A stretch of 64,000 bases of DNA, taken from assembly GCA_964639895.1 (NCBI GenBank), contig CAZXEJ010000006.1:1-64000 (forward strand), given 5' to 3'. This document shows, piece by piece, positions 1 through 19,296 of the stretch (position 1 is the stretch's first letter; each line of letters starts with the position of its first letter). Below the pieces are notes generated by a model that did no database searches, was not told where the DNA came from, and saw only the letters and a list, made by a program, of their open reading frames with translations. This DNA comes from CAZXEJ01 sp964639895 (GTDB lineage: Bacteria; Desulfobacterota_D; UBA1144; Nemesobacterales; JADFKM01). The translations under genes were made by a program, and so were the position numbers.

Positions 1-33
1 GGAGCCGGCGTGGTTACCAAGATCATAGAGTGA
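1..33 (+). CDS. tuf: Elongation factor Tu, C-terminal end only
   Basis: The first eleven codons translate to GAGVVTKIIE followed by TGA. This is the conserved C-terminus of bacterial EF-Tu, the GTPase that delivers aminoacyl-tRNA to the ribosome. The rest of the gene lies left of the window. The assignment rests on this short tail plus position: tuf immediately before tRNA-Trp, secE and nusG is a widespread bacterial order. The rpmG (L33) gene often found in this interval is absent; only about 60 nt separate the stop from the tRNA. Confidence 0.85.
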   Translation, partial: GAGVVTKIIE

Positions 34-92
34 ATCCCCCTCGACCGGGGACGGTATGGAGTCGGACAAGGGTTGAAAAAGTTTCATGGGGT

Positions 93-169
93 AGGGCAGT
101 AGCTCAATCTGGCAGAGCACTGGACTCCAAATCCAGGGGTTGGGGGTTCGATTCCCTCCTGCCCTGCCA
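93..169 (+). tRNA. trnW: tRNA-Trp (anticodon CCA)
   Basis: A complete cloverleaf can be drawn. The 7-bp acceptor is AGGGCAG (93-99) with CTGCCCT (159-165). The anticodon stem CTGGA/TCCAG encloses the loop CTCCAAA with anticodon CCA at 127-129. The T arm is 142-158 with loop TTCGATT. G166 is the discriminator and CCA (167-169) is encoded in the DNA. It sits between tuf and secE and is probably co-transcribed with them. Confidence 0.97.
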
Positions 170-193
170 CATGTGGCCGAAGGAATCATAGTT

Positions 194-397
194 ATGAATG
201 CAGTTGGTTCGGTCGTCGACAGGACGGTCAGGTTTGCAAAGAACGTCGAGCTCGAGATGAAGCGCATCACGTGGCCTTCGTTTCAGGAAACCGTCCGCTC
301 GACGCTGGCCGTCATTGCGATCTCCATCATACTGGCTGCTTTCCTGGGGCTCGTGGATCTGGGATTTTCGTTCGTAGTCAGACTGGTTCTGGGTTGA
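194..397 (+). CDS. secE: Preprotein translocase subunit SecE
   Basis: A 67-residue single-span SecE, the small essential subunit that clamps SecY in the inner-membrane Sec channel. An amphipathic stretch ending in EMKRITWPS (the conserved KRxxWP motif of SecE) precedes one hydrophobic helix at about residues 36-64. The ATG at 194 is preferred over the longer in-frame start at 140 because the latter would read through the tRNA, and AAGGAA lies just upstream of 194. nusG follows, as in most bacteria. Confidence 0.93.
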   Translation: MNAVGSVVDRTVRFAKNVELEMKRITWPSFQETVRSTLAVIAISIILAAFLGLVDLGFSFVVRLVLG

Positions 398-451
398 TGG
401 AGTAGAGATCGTCCGGCCCGGGGGCGGCGCAAGGGCACGGTGCAACAAGAT

Positions 452-1009
452 ATGGCGAAAAAGTGGTACGTAGTCCATACGAACACCGGTTTCGAGGAGA
501 AGGTCAAGGAGTACATCGAGCGCAAGGTCAAGATGGAGGGGTTCGAGAACCTGATCGAAGAGGTGCTCGTTCCCATGGAGACCGTCATAGAGGCCGGCAA
601 GAAGGGGAAGAAGAAGACCTCGAAAAGGAAGTTCTTCCCCGGCTACATATTGGTCAAGATGGAGCTCAACGACAGGACGTGGCATTTCATCCGCGAGGTG
701 CCGAAGGTGATCGGGTTCGTGGGCGGCAGGTTCCGCGAGGGTAGAGTCGACACGGAGTCGGTGCCCGTTGTCGACGAGGAAGAGGTGGCCAGGATAAAGA
801 CCCAGATCGAGGAGGGGACGCTCAAGCCCAGGCCGAGCGTGATGTTCGAGAAGGGCGAGACCGTAAAGGTCGTCGAAGGGCCTTTCTCCAACTTCACCGG
901 TGTCATAGACGAGGTCAACGTGGAGAAGACCAAGGTCCAGGTGCTGGTCAACATCTTCGGCAGGGCCACGCCGATCGAGCTCGATTTCAACCAGGTGGAG
1001 AAGGTCTAG
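452..1009 (+). CDS. nusG: Transcription termination/antitermination factor NusG
   Basis: NusG binds RNA polymerase through its N-terminal NGN domain and Rho or ribosomal S10 through its C-terminal KOW domain. The protein starts MAKKWYVVHT, the usual NusG N-terminus; the NGN domain spans about residues 4-115 and the KOW motif lies near residues 130-160 (KGETVKVVEGPF). Length 185 aa is normal. An in-frame GTG at 440 has an AAGGG just upstream and could be the true start, adding four residues; I chose ATG 452 by family similarity. rplK starts one base after the stop. Confidence 0.95.
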   Translation: MAKKWYVVHTNTGFEEKVKEYIERKVKMEGFENLIEEVLVPMETVIEAGKKGKKKTSKRKFFPGYILVKMELNDRTWHFIREVPKVIGFVGGRFREGRVDTESVPVVDEEEVARIKTQIEEGTLKPRPSVMFEKGETVKVVEGPFSNFTGVIDEVNVEKTKVQVLVNIFGRATPIELDFNQVEKV

Positions 1010-1010
1010 G

Positions 1011-1427
1011 ATGAAGAAGGTTATTGGACAGATAAAGCTTCTCGTCGAGGCGGGTAAGGCAAATCCGGCCCCCCCTGTGGGTCCCGCGTTGGGACAGAAG
1101 GGGGTCAACATAATGGAGTTCTGCAAGGCCTTCAACGCCAAGACCTCGAAGATGGAGGGGCTGCTGCCGGTTATCGTGACCGTATATGCGGACCGCTCGT
1201 TCTCGTTCCACATCAAGACCCCTCCGGCCTCCTATCTGCTCAAGAAGGCGGCCGGGGTGGAAAAAGGGTCGGGAGACGTGCCCAGGGTCAAGGCTGGCAA
1301 GGTGACGAAGGAGCAGGTAAGAGAGATAGCCCGCAAGAAGATGCCCGATCTCAACACCGACGACGAGGAGCAGGCGGCAAGGATTGTGGAGGGGACGGCC
1401 AGGAGCATGGGCATCGAGGTCGTCTGA
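1011..1427 (+). CDS. rplK: 50S ribosomal protein L11
   Basis: L11 (138 aa) binds the GTPase-associated region of 23S rRNA at the base of the L7/L12 stalk. The Pro-rich N-terminus (NPAPPVGPALGQKGVNIMEF, about residues 19-38) and the C-terminal rRNA-binding domain (KMPDLN around residue 112) are plain. It starts one base after nusG and belongs to the same operon. Ordinary in length and sequence. Confidence 0.98.
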   Translation: MKKVIGQIKLLVEAGKANPAPPVGPALGQKGVNIMEFCKAFNAKTSKMEGLLPVIVTVYADRSFSFHIKTPPASYLLKKAAGVEKGSGDVPRVKAGKVTKEQVREIARKKMPDLNTDDEEQAARIVEGTARSMGIEVV

Positions 1428-1523
1428 ATGTAGGCCGTGCTGGGCGGGCGAGCGGGCCCATTGTTACGAGTGCCCCGCGTAGGTGTGGCCTTGTTGGAAG
1501 AAGCAGCAAGTGGAGTGAGCGAT

Positions 1524-2252
1524 ATGGCGAAGCGACTCTCAAAGAAATACAGGGCGGCCCGTGAGAAGGTCGATCCCTCTAGACTCTACACCGTCGATGA
1601 GGCGATGGAGCTCCTGCCACAGACGGCGGTGGCCGCGTTCGACGAGACCGTCGAGGCCGCCGTCAAGCTGGGTATCGATCCCCGTCAGGCCGATCAGCAG
1701 GTCAGGGGTGCCGTCGTCCTGCCCCACGGCACGGGCAAAGACGTTCGCGTCCTGGTGTTCGCCCGTGGCGAGAAGGCCGCCGAGGCCCGCGAGAGTGGAG
1801 CAGATTTCGTGGGGCTCGACGATCTGGTGGAGAGGATAACCAAGCAGGGCTGGCTGGATTTCGACGTGGCAATCGCTACGCCCGACGTGATGGGTGTGGT
1901 GGGCAAGCTAGGCCGTCTTCTAGGCCCGCGCGGTCTCATGCCCTCGCCCAAGGTCGGCACGGTGACGATGGACGTGGCCCGGGCCGTAAAGGAGGCCAAG
2001 GGCGGCAAGATACAGATAAAGAACGACAAGGGAGGGGTGGTGCACGCCCCCATCGGAAAGGTGTCGTTCGGTCCCGCCAAGCTGAGGGACAACTTCCTCG
2101 TCTTCATGGACACGCTGATTAGGATGAAGCCCCCTGCGGCTAAGGGCAGCTTCGTGCGCAGGATTTCGGTCTCTACAACTATGGGGCCGGGCATAAGGAT
2201 CGACCCGCTCAGCGTGCGCGAGGCGCTCAAAGGGTTCGAGGTGGCCGCATGA
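1524..2252 (+). CDS. rplA: 50S ribosomal protein L1
   Basis: L1 (242 aa) forms the mobile L1 stalk that helps E-site tRNA leave; in many bacteria it also represses its own operon by binding mRNA. The conserved segments GPRGLMPSPKVGTVT and VSTTMGPGIRID are present. The ATG at 1524 (MAKRLSKKYR) is chosen; the open frame extends to 1437 but gives a sequence unlike L1. The 96 nt between rplK and rplA would be the place for an L1 binding site, but I did not find an unambiguous one. Confidence 0.97.
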   Translation: MAKRLSKKYRAAREKVDPSRLYTVDEAMELLPQTAVAAFDETVEAAVKLGIDPRQADQQVRGAVVLPHGTGKDVRVLVFARGEKAAEARESGADFVGLDDLVERITKQGWLDFDVAIATPDVMGVVGKLGRLLGPRGLMPSPKVGTVTMDVARAVKEAKGGKIQIKNDKGGVVHAPIGKVSFGPAKLRDNFLVFMDTLIRMKPPAAKGSFVRRISVSTTMGPGIRIDPLSVREALKGFEVAA

Positions 2253-2306
2253 TGTGCGGCGCGCCTTGGGCTTGCGTCGCTCTAAGACCGATGGTGGAGT
2301 CGTAGG

Positions 2307-2837
2307 ATGCTTACCAGAGAACGCAAGAGAGAGATAGTTGAAGAGTTCAACCGTAGGTTCCGTTCCAACCCCTCGTTCTTCGTCGTGGAGTACAAGGGGC
2401 TTACGGTAAAGGAGATGCAGCGGCTGCGCGGCCAGCTGAGAGAGGCGGGAGCCCGTCTCTCTGTGGTCAAGAACACGCTGCTGCGCAGGGCGTCCAAGGA
2501 CACGGACGCCGAGAAGGTGGCCGATCTCTTCACCGGTCCCACCGCGGTGGCCCTCTGCGAAGGAGAGCCCGCCCCCGTGGCCAAGGTGTTCACCAAGGTG
2601 AAGAAGGAACTCCCCGTGCTTGTTGTCAAGGGAGCGCTCGTCGAAGGTTCTCCCCTCACCGAGAAGGAGATCGAGCGGCTGGCCAAGCTTCCTTCGAGGG
2701 AGGTGCTGCTGGCCCAGCTCCTTGGGGTGCTTTCGGCGCCGATGGCCAATCTGGCCGGCGTGCTGAGGCAGACGCAGGCGCGGCTTCTCCACGTGCTCGA
2801 GGCCGTACGGGAGAAGAAGGAGAAGGAGGGGGGCTGA
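2307..2837 (+). CDS. rplJ: 50S ribosomal protein L10
   Basis: L10 (176 aa) anchors the L7/L12 dimers to the ribosome. The N-terminal rRNA-binding part contains the family-typical FVVEYKGLTVKEMQRLRGQL and VVKNTLLRRA; the C-terminal helix that carries L7/L12 is Lys/Glu-rich. It lies between rplA (54 bp upstream) and rplL (63 bp downstream). The leader is short, so an L10-type autoregulatory structure is not obvious. Confidence 0.97.
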   Translation: MLTRERKREIVEEFNRRFRSNPSFFVVEYKGLTVKEMQRLRGQLREAGARLSVVKNTLLRRASKDTDAEKVADLFTGPTAVALCEGEPAPVAKVFTKVKKELPVLVVKGALVEGSPLTEKEIERLAKLPSREVLLAQLLGVLSAPMANLAGVLRQTQARLLHVLEAVREKKEKEGG

Positions 2838-2900
2838 GCCGGTGGTGCGGCCGCGGCCTCCAGAGCTTCAGAAAAACAATCAATCCGGAGGACAGTCTAG

Positions 2901-3299
2901 ATGGCTGAGATAACGAGAGCCGACGTCATAAGCTATCTCGAGAAGGCGACGATGCTCGAGATATCCGAGCTCATCAAGGAGATAGAAGAGAAGTTCGACG
3001 TCAAGGCGGCCGCGCCGCAGGTTGCCGTGGCCGGCGTAATGCCCGCAGGCGCCGAGGCCGGCGAAGGGGCTGCTGCGGCCGAGGAGAAGGACGAGTTCGA
3101 CGTCGTACTGAAGGAGATCGGGGCCAACAAGATCCAGGTGATCAAGGCCGTGCGCGAGATCACCTCGCTCGGTCTCAAGGACGCCAAGGAACTGGTCGAG
3201 AGCGCTCCGAAGACGGTCAAAGAGGGTGTCAAGAAGGAAGAGGCCGAGGAGATAAAGAAGAAGCTCGAAGAGGCCGGAGCCACGGCGGAGATCAAGTAG
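2901..3299 (+). CDS. rplL: 50S ribosomal protein L7/L12
   Basis: The acidic stalk protein (132 aa) that recruits translational GTPases. It has an N-terminal dimerisation helix, an Ala/Gly-rich hinge at about residues 35-60, and the conserved C-terminal domain with KIQVIKAVREITSLGLKDAK. The first forty codons already show the local preference for ATA over ATC at Ile. The end of the gene takes part in an inverted repeat followed by a T-rich stretch (see 3290-3321). Confidence 0.98.
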   Translation: MAEITRADVISYLEKATMLEISELIKEIEEKFDVKAAAPQVAVAGVMPAGAEAGEGAAAAEEKDEFDVVLKEIGANKIQVIKAVREITSLGLKDAKELVESAPKTVKEGVKKEEAEEIKKKLEEAGATAEIK

Positions 3300-3321
3300 T
3301 TTTTGTATTTGATCGGTTTTT
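3290..3321 (+). terminator. Possible attenuator between rplL and rpoB
   Basis: GATCAA (3290-3295, inside the last rplL codons) and TTGATC (3309-3314) form a 6-bp inverted repeat with a 13-nt loop, followed by GG and five T. In E. coli a partial terminator between rplL and rpoB sets the lower level of RNA polymerase relative to ribosomal protein mRNA. The position fits, but the stem is weak and A/T-rich, so this is only a candidate. Confidence 0.3.
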
Positions 3322-3429
3322 CTTCGCTGACAACCGTTCGACCTTGCCATGGGTTTTCGCTCCCTGGGAGCCCAGACGGCGGGGTCTTGCCTTTTTGCGG
3401 TCAAATCACACAAAGTCGGGGGTAGGACT

Positions 3430-7587
<4,158 letters not shown>

Positions 7588-7606
7588 GTTGGGAGGTGTG
7601 GACGTA

Positions 7607-11701
<4,095 letters not shown>

Positions 11702-11726
11702 TCCGCTCCGTGACGAAGGTGTAGAA

Positions 11727-14432
<2,706 letters not shown>

Positions 14433-15642
14433 TCTACGGCGTCCCAGGGGCCCCTGTCCTCTCTCGACCCCAGAGGCGTGCCTGCTCCTTCTTTCCCCTT
14501 GGGTACGGGTTCACGACTACGTCGCTCCCCCGATGTGATATAGCGACGTATCACCTGAGACCAGACGCTTGTGACGTCTGCGTTCTCTCCAAAAACCGCC
14601 GTTTATCCCCCCCTATGTGTTTGAGTGTCGTCACGAGTGGTTTCAACGCTACTTCGACGGCCGCCATCCCTATCTATACCGCTCCCCGCTCCTCACGGTT
14701 TTCATAGTACGCCCACTTCACACGTCCTGCCGCGTGGGTTCACCCCAGTGGAGCACCTCTTCTCCCCTTTCCGCGCCGCCCTCCTGATACAGGTTCGGGC
14801 AGCATTCCACCCCTTCCATCAGTAGGTGTACCTGGGAATAACGTGTGTGCCTCGGCGGTTTGCCGCAAGACACAACACCCTCCCGCGCCCACCCCACCGG
14901 GTCATAATACCCCTTCGCTCGAGTTCAACTACTCCCATTCACGCCCCACCCGCCGTTCCATCTAAGGGAGGCGCGTCCCTGCTCCTCATCGACACACCCA
15001 CTCCACCCCGTGCGACCCCAATGATCACTCCCCTACGTTGCTCACGTTTCCCTTTCCGTTGCACGATCCCTCGCCGTCGCCTCCCCGGACGACCTATCCT
15101 CCCCACTCCCACCCCCCTCAGCCTCCCCCCATGGCTGGGGCGTGCGCCGTTTCCATTGTGGATTGCGGGGCCGGGATTGAGGAAAGGGAGGCACCCCCCT
15201 CACTTCTTGGGTTTCAACCTTGTCCCGTAATCAGGGGCTTCGGTCTTCTCCCCATCCCATGCGCCGGCTCCATGCCGCGGCCCCACGACCGCTCCACGGG
15301 ACGGGTTCTCCCGGAAGCCTGCATCGCCTCCCCCTCATGCGCGGTCAGGTTTCTTATCGGCAGCGACCGTATCCGGTCTCCTTCATCCGTGAGCCGAGCG
15401 ATTAAGGGATCACTCGGCTTCGTGGCACCAATGGTGCAGGGCACACCAAGATGGGGTCGTTCGAGGGGAAGGATTCACGGTCGCAGGGAACACATCCCTC
15501 CACACATGCTATTGTGGCCGCTTCCGGAGGCCGCCCGCTGTCGAGGCGGCATATCTCACGACCTCTACGTCCTTGCAGGGTTTTTGGCTTATTCCTCACC
15601 GGAGGAGGGGGTAGGGGAGGCGGCCTGCCGGGTGAGCGGTGC
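14433..15642. other. 1.2-kb non-coding spacer, C-rich on + strand
   Basis: Between the convergent valS and purF genes. Open frames here give Pro/Arg/Ser-rich translations with no family resemblance, so I read it as non-coding. The part from about 14440 to 15150 is strongly pyrimidine-rich on + (35 C against 8 G in 15061-15120). Near the valS end lie a 12-bp perfect palindrome (14445-14456) and several hairpins (14518-14580). Further on is a 7-bp inverted repeat, AGCCGAG/CTCGGCT (15392-15398, 15413-15419), beside a small GCACC/GGTGC hairpin (15425-15437). No function assigned. Confidence 0.6.
14518..14580. repeat. Overlapping inverted repeats downstream of valS
   Basis: TACGTCGCT (14518-14526) and AGCGACGTA (14542-14550) form a perfect 9-bp inverted repeat with a 15-nt loop. 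GTGATA (14535-14540) and TATCAC (14549-14554) form a second, mutually exclusive 6-bp pairing. CAGACG (14562-14567) and CGTCTG (14575-14580) make a third hairpin. No T-run follows, so it is not a standard intrinsic terminator. It could be an mRNA 3' stabiliser or a protein-binding site. Confidence 0.45.
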
Positions 15643-17049
15643 TCAGAACAGGTTGAGCTGGCGGAACTGCTTGCGCGCGTCGGTTATCTCCAGCGGGTAA
15701 TCGCCCGTGAAGCACGCGTTGCAGAAGCTCTTGTCCCTGAGGGGTGCGTATTTCATGACGGCCCGCCTCATCCCTTCTAGGGAGAGGTAGCCCAGGGAAT
15801 CGGCCGTAATGTACTTGTTGGTCTCTTCGACGCTCAGGCTGTTTGCTATGAGCTCTTCCGGCATGGGGGTATCGATGCCGAAATAACATGGGTGCTTCAT
15901 AGGGGGAGAGCTTATCCGCATGTGTACCTCACGTGCGCCGGCGTCCCTTATCATCTTTACGATTTTTCGGCTCGTCGTGCCCCTCACGATGGAGTCGTCA
16001 ACGATGACCACCCGCTTTCCGGCGAGCACATCGCGGATGGCGTTGAGCTTCAGCTTGACCCCGAAGTGTCGTATCGATTGCTGAGGCTCGATGAAGGTGC
16101 GGCCCACGTAGTGGTTCCTCAGCAACCCCAGTTCCAGCGGGAAACCCGACTCCTCGGCATAGCCCATGGCGGCCGGGACGCCTGAATCAGGCACGGGGAT
16201 GACGATGTCGGCCTCGGCCGGCTGTTCCTTGGCCAGCTCCTTTCCGAACTCCTTCCTCACCTTGTAGACGTTCTCGCCGAAGAGGTGGCTGTCGGGTCGA
16301 GAGAAATAGATGAACTCGAAGATACAGTGCGCGCACGTGGCCTCGGGGAAGGGCTTGAACGACTTCATTCCCTCGCTTCCGACGACGATGATCTCACCGG
16401 GCTCTACCTCGCGGTCGTACTCGGCCTCTATCAGGTCGAAGGCGCACGTCTCGGAGGCGAACACGTAGGCTTCACCCAGCCGGCCCATAACAAGGGGGCG
16501 GAATCCGTAGGGGTCGCGGGCCGCGATCAAGTACTCGGGTGACAGGAAGAGCAGACTGTAGGCCCCCTTGGTGGCAAGCAGCGCCTCGATGACGCTGCTC
16601 ACCATATGCTCCTGGCGTGAGCGTGCCATGAGGTGGATTATGACCTCCGTGTCGGTAGTGGACTGGAAGATGGCCCCACGAGCCTCCAGTTCACCGCGCA
16701 GGGTGCGTGCATTGGTGAGGTTGCCGTTGTGTGCTATGGCTATCTCGCCCCGCGAATAGGTGACGACGATAGGCTGTGTGTTTTTGGGGTGGCTTGAGCC
16801 GGTCGTAGAGTAGCGCACGTGCCCTATGGCCGCACGGCCGGGCAGGGTGGATAGGACGTCCTGAGTGAATATGTCGCTCACCAGGCCCATCTGTCGGTGG
16901 GCGTAGAGGCGGGTACCGTCGGTCGAAGCTATACCCGCACTCTCCTGACCGCGATGCTGCAGGGCGTGTAGGCCCAGATAGGTGAGGTTGGCGGCCTCCG
17001 AGTGGCCGTAGATGCCGAATACACCGCAGTGGTCTCTCAGTTCAAGCAT
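15643..17049 (-). CDS. purF: Amidophosphoribosyltransferase (iron-sulfur type)
   Basis: First committed enzyme of purine synthesis: PRPP plus glutamine to 5-phosphoribosylamine. Residues 1-7 (MLELRDH) look like the cleaved propeptide; Cys8 is the glutaminase nucleophile. The PRPP loop VVIVDDSIVRGTT is near residues 346-358. Cysteines near 236, 386, 441 and 444 match the four [4Fe-4S] ligands of the B. subtilis-type enzyme, implying an oxygen-sensitive cluster. Length 468 aa. ATG 17049 is chosen because Cys must follow a short propeptide; the start overlaps the end of purL by 8 nt, so translation is probably coupled. Confidence 0.97.
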   Translation of the reverse strand: MLELRDHCGVFGIYGHSEAANLTYLGLHALQHRGQESAGIASTDGTRLYAHRQMGLVSDIFTQDVLSTLPGRAAIGHVRYSTTGSSHPKNTQPIVVTYSRGEIAIAHNGNLTNARTLRGELEARGAIFQSTTDTEVIIHLMARSRQEHMVSSVIEALLATKGAYSLLFLSPEYLIAARDPYGFRPLVMGRLGEAYVFASETCAFDLIEAEYDREVEPGEIIVVGSEGMKSFKPFPEATCAHCIFEFIYFSRPDSHLFGENVYKVRKEFGKELAKEQPAEADIVIPVPDSGVPAAMGYAEESGFPLELGLLRNHYVGRTFIEPQQSIRHFGVKLKLNAIRDVLAGKRVVIVDDSIVRGTTSRKIVKMIRDAGAREVHMRISSPPMKHPCYFGIDTPMPEELIANSLSVEETNKYITADSLGYLSLEGMRRAVMKYAPLRDKSFCNACFTGDYPLEITDARKQFRQLNLF

Positions 17050-19249
17050 GGCTTCTGACCAGGGTCTCGAACCCGTCCCTCCACGCCGTCCGAGCCGCGG
17101 TGAGCGGCACGTCGAACAACCCCTTGATGGAGAGGCTCTCCCCACCGACACGGCCAACCGCGCGGGCCACGACGCCCAGGCGCCTTGCGGCCTTAAGCAG
17201 CGCTTCCAGGTCGCGCTCATCGAGCGAGACGACGGCCCTAGCCTGTGATTCCGAAAACAACTTGCAACAGTCCCGCACCTCGATCGCATCCAGGTCGACC
17301 GAGGCCCCGAGATTGCCGTCGGGGGTGAAGCAGGCTTCAAGCAGCGCCACGACCAGGCCGCCCTCGGAGACGTCGTGGGCCGACTTGATTATGCCCGAGC
17401 CGATGGTTTCATACAACAGTCCGACCAGCGCTTTCTCGGCCTCGAGGTCGACGCGTGGAGGCCTGCCCAGCACGGTGCCGTGTACCACTTTGAGGTACTC
17501 GCTTCCACCGAGCTCCTCGGCCGTCTCGCCCAGCACCACTATGACGTCCCCTTCCTGTTTGAACCACTGTGTGGTGACGCGGGAGAGGTCCTCGACAAGG
17601 CCCACCATGGCCACGGTGGGCGTCGGGTAGACGGCCCCCAGGTCGCTTTCGTTGTAGAAGCTCACGTTTCCGCTCACCACGGGGGTTCCCAGGCTGCGGG
17701 CGGCGTGTGCGAGCCCTTCTACGGCCTCGATGAACTGCCACATCACCTCCGGGTTCTCGGGGTTTCCGAAGTTGAGGCAGTCGGTTACGGCGAGGGGGAG
17801 CGCCCCGCTGCAGGCGAGGTTTCGTGCGCTTTCGGCTACGGCCGTCTGGGCCCCCGTGCGTGGGTCGAGATAGCAGTATCGGGCGTTGCAGTTTACGGTG
17901 ACTGCCACCGCCTTGTTGGTGCCCTTGATGCGTATGACGGCAGCGTCCGACCCGGGAGGTACGACATTGTCGGTCCTCACCATGTGGTCGTACTGCTCGT
18001 ACACCCACCGCTTGCTGGCTATGTTGGGCGAGGCCAAAACGCGAAGCACCGTCTCGGGATCGGGCCGGCGCGCGCACACCTCATCCAGGTCCAGGTGCGC
18101 TGTATCGTCCAGGTAGGCCGGCTTTCGGGCAGGGCGGTCGTAGGCGGGGGCGCCGTCTGTGAGAAGAGCAACGGGGAGATCGACCACCTTCTTGCCATCC
18201 TCCAGCACCTCCATCCTTCCCCCTTCGGTCACCTCCCCTATGACGGCGAAATCCACTCCCCACTTCTCGAAAACCTGCCGGGCTTCCTCTTCCCGGCCCT
18301 TCTTGACCACTATGAGCATCCGCTCCTGGGATTCAGAGAGCATCACCTCGTATGGGGTCATGCCTTCCTCGCGCCGGGGCACCCTGTCCAGGTACAGCCG
18401 TATACCGGTGCCCGCTCTTGAGGCCATCTCCGACGACGAAGACGTAAGCCCAGCCGCTCCCATGTCCTGTATGCCAACGATGACGTCGCGCTCGAACAGC
18501 TCGAGACAGGCCTCCAGCAGCAGCTTCTCCGTGAACGGATCGCCCACCTGGACGGCAGGCCGCTTCTCCTGGGCGGCCTCGCTCAGTGTGTCGGAGGCCA
18601 TGACGGCACCGTGGATGCCGTCCCGCCCCGTCTTGGAGCCTACGTAGATGACGGGGTTGCCGGCACCTTCGGCTCTGCCTCGGAAAACCCTGTCCCGCCT
18701 GGTCACCCCAAGGGCGAACACGTTGACCAAAGGGTTGCCGTTGTAGCACGCTTCGAAGTGGAGTTCGCCCCCGACAGTGGGCACGCCGACGCAGTTTCCA
18801 TAGCCTGCGATGCCGGACACGACGCCCTCAAGCAGGTAGATTGTCTTCGGGAGAGCGGGGTCGCCGAAGCGGAGCGAGTCGAGCAGCACGACGGGGCGCG
18901 CCCCCATGGTGAAGATGTCGCGCAGTATGCCCCCGACACCGGTCGCCGCTCCCTGGTAGGGCTCTATGTAGGAGGGGTGGTTGTGACTCTCCATCTTGAA
19001 CACCACGCACAGGCCGTCTCCTATGTCCACTACGCCCGCGTTCTCGCCGGGGCCCTGTATGACGCGGTCGCCTGTAGTGGGTAACTTCCTGAGATGTATG
19101 CGGCTGCTCTTGTAGGAGCAGTGCTCGGACCACATGGCGGCTATAAGGCCTATCTCCGTGTGGTTGGGTTCGCGACCGAGTGCGCTCACGGCCCTGCGGT
19201 ACTCGTCGACCGTGAGCCCCTGTTGAAGAGCTGCTTCTAGGTTGTCCAT
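17042..19249 (-). CDS. purL: Phosphoribosylformylglycinamidine synthase, PurL subunit
   Basis: Converts FGAR plus ATP and glutamine-derived ammonia to FGAM, the fourth step of purine synthesis. It is the small PurL form (735 aa), which needs separate PurQ (glutaminase) and PurS; neither is in this window. The conserved ATP-site region HNHPSYIEPYQGAATGVGG and GARPVVLLDSLRFG are near residues 80-125. ATG 19249 (MDNLEAALQQG) is favoured, with CTCAAGAG upstream. It is the first gene of a purL-purF operon, with a good -10 box about 35 nt before the start. Confidence 0.97.
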   Translation of the reverse strand: MDNLEAALQQGLTVDEYRRAVSALGREPNHTEIGLIAAMWSEHCSYKSSRIHLRKLPTTGDRVIQGPGENAGVVDIGDGLCVVFKMESHNHPSYIEPYQGAATGVGGILRDIFTMGARPVVLLDSLRFGDPALPKTIYLLEGVVSGIAGYGNCVGVPTVGGELHFEACYNGNPLVNVFALGVTRRDRVFRGRAEGAGNPVIYVGSKTGRDGIHGAVMASDTLSEAAQEKRPAVQVGDPFTEKLLLEACLELFERDVIVGIQDMGAAGLTSSSSEMASRAGTGIRLYLDRVPRREEGMTPYEVMLSESQERMLIVVKKGREEEARQVFEKWGVDFAVIGEVTEGGRMEVLEDGKKVVDLPVALLTDGAPAYDRPARKPAYLDDTAHLDLDEVCARRPDPETVLRVLASPNIASKRWVYEQYDHMVRTDNVVPPGSDAAVIRIKGTNKAVAVTVNCNARYCYLDPRTGAQTAVAESARNLACSGALPLAVTDCLNFGNPENPEVMWQFIEAVEGLAHAARSLGTPVVSGNVSFYNESDLGAVYPTPTVAMVGLVEDLSRVTTQWFKQEGDVIVVLGETAEELGGSEYLKVVHGTVLGRPPRVDLEAEKALVGLLYETIGSGIIKSAHDVSEGGLVVALLEACFTPDGNLGASVDLDAIEVRDCCKLFSESQARAVVSLDERDLEALLKAARRLGVVARAVGRVGGESLSIKGLFDVPLTAARTAWRDGFETLVRSHA

Positions 19250-19283
19250 CGTCTCTTGAGGTGTCGCCTCGCCGATATTCCCT

Positions 19284-19289
19284 ATTATA
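19284..19289 (-). promoter_or_regulatory. -10 box of the purL-purF promoter
   Basis: On the - strand the sequence reads TATAAT exactly, about 35 nt upstream of the purL ATG, with a predicted start point near 19276. No good -35 hexamer is found at 17 nt. That position is occupied instead by the inverted repeat GCCGCC-CCC-GGCGGC (19297-19311), which could serve as an operator or activator site. The spacing makes this the likely promoter for the purine operon. Confidence 0.45.
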
Positions 19290-19296
19290 CCTGCTT

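Noticed and set aside
14445..14456. 12-bp palindrome CAGGGGCCCCTG as a valS terminator
   Set aside because: It has no loop and no T-run, so it cannot work as an intrinsic terminator as it stands.
15150..15642. Skew change in the spacer as a replication origin
   Set aside because: Later spacers switch skew again (for example C-rich at 37050-37440), there is no DnaA-box cluster or dnaA/dnaN gene, and the RNA polymerase operon would point towards it.
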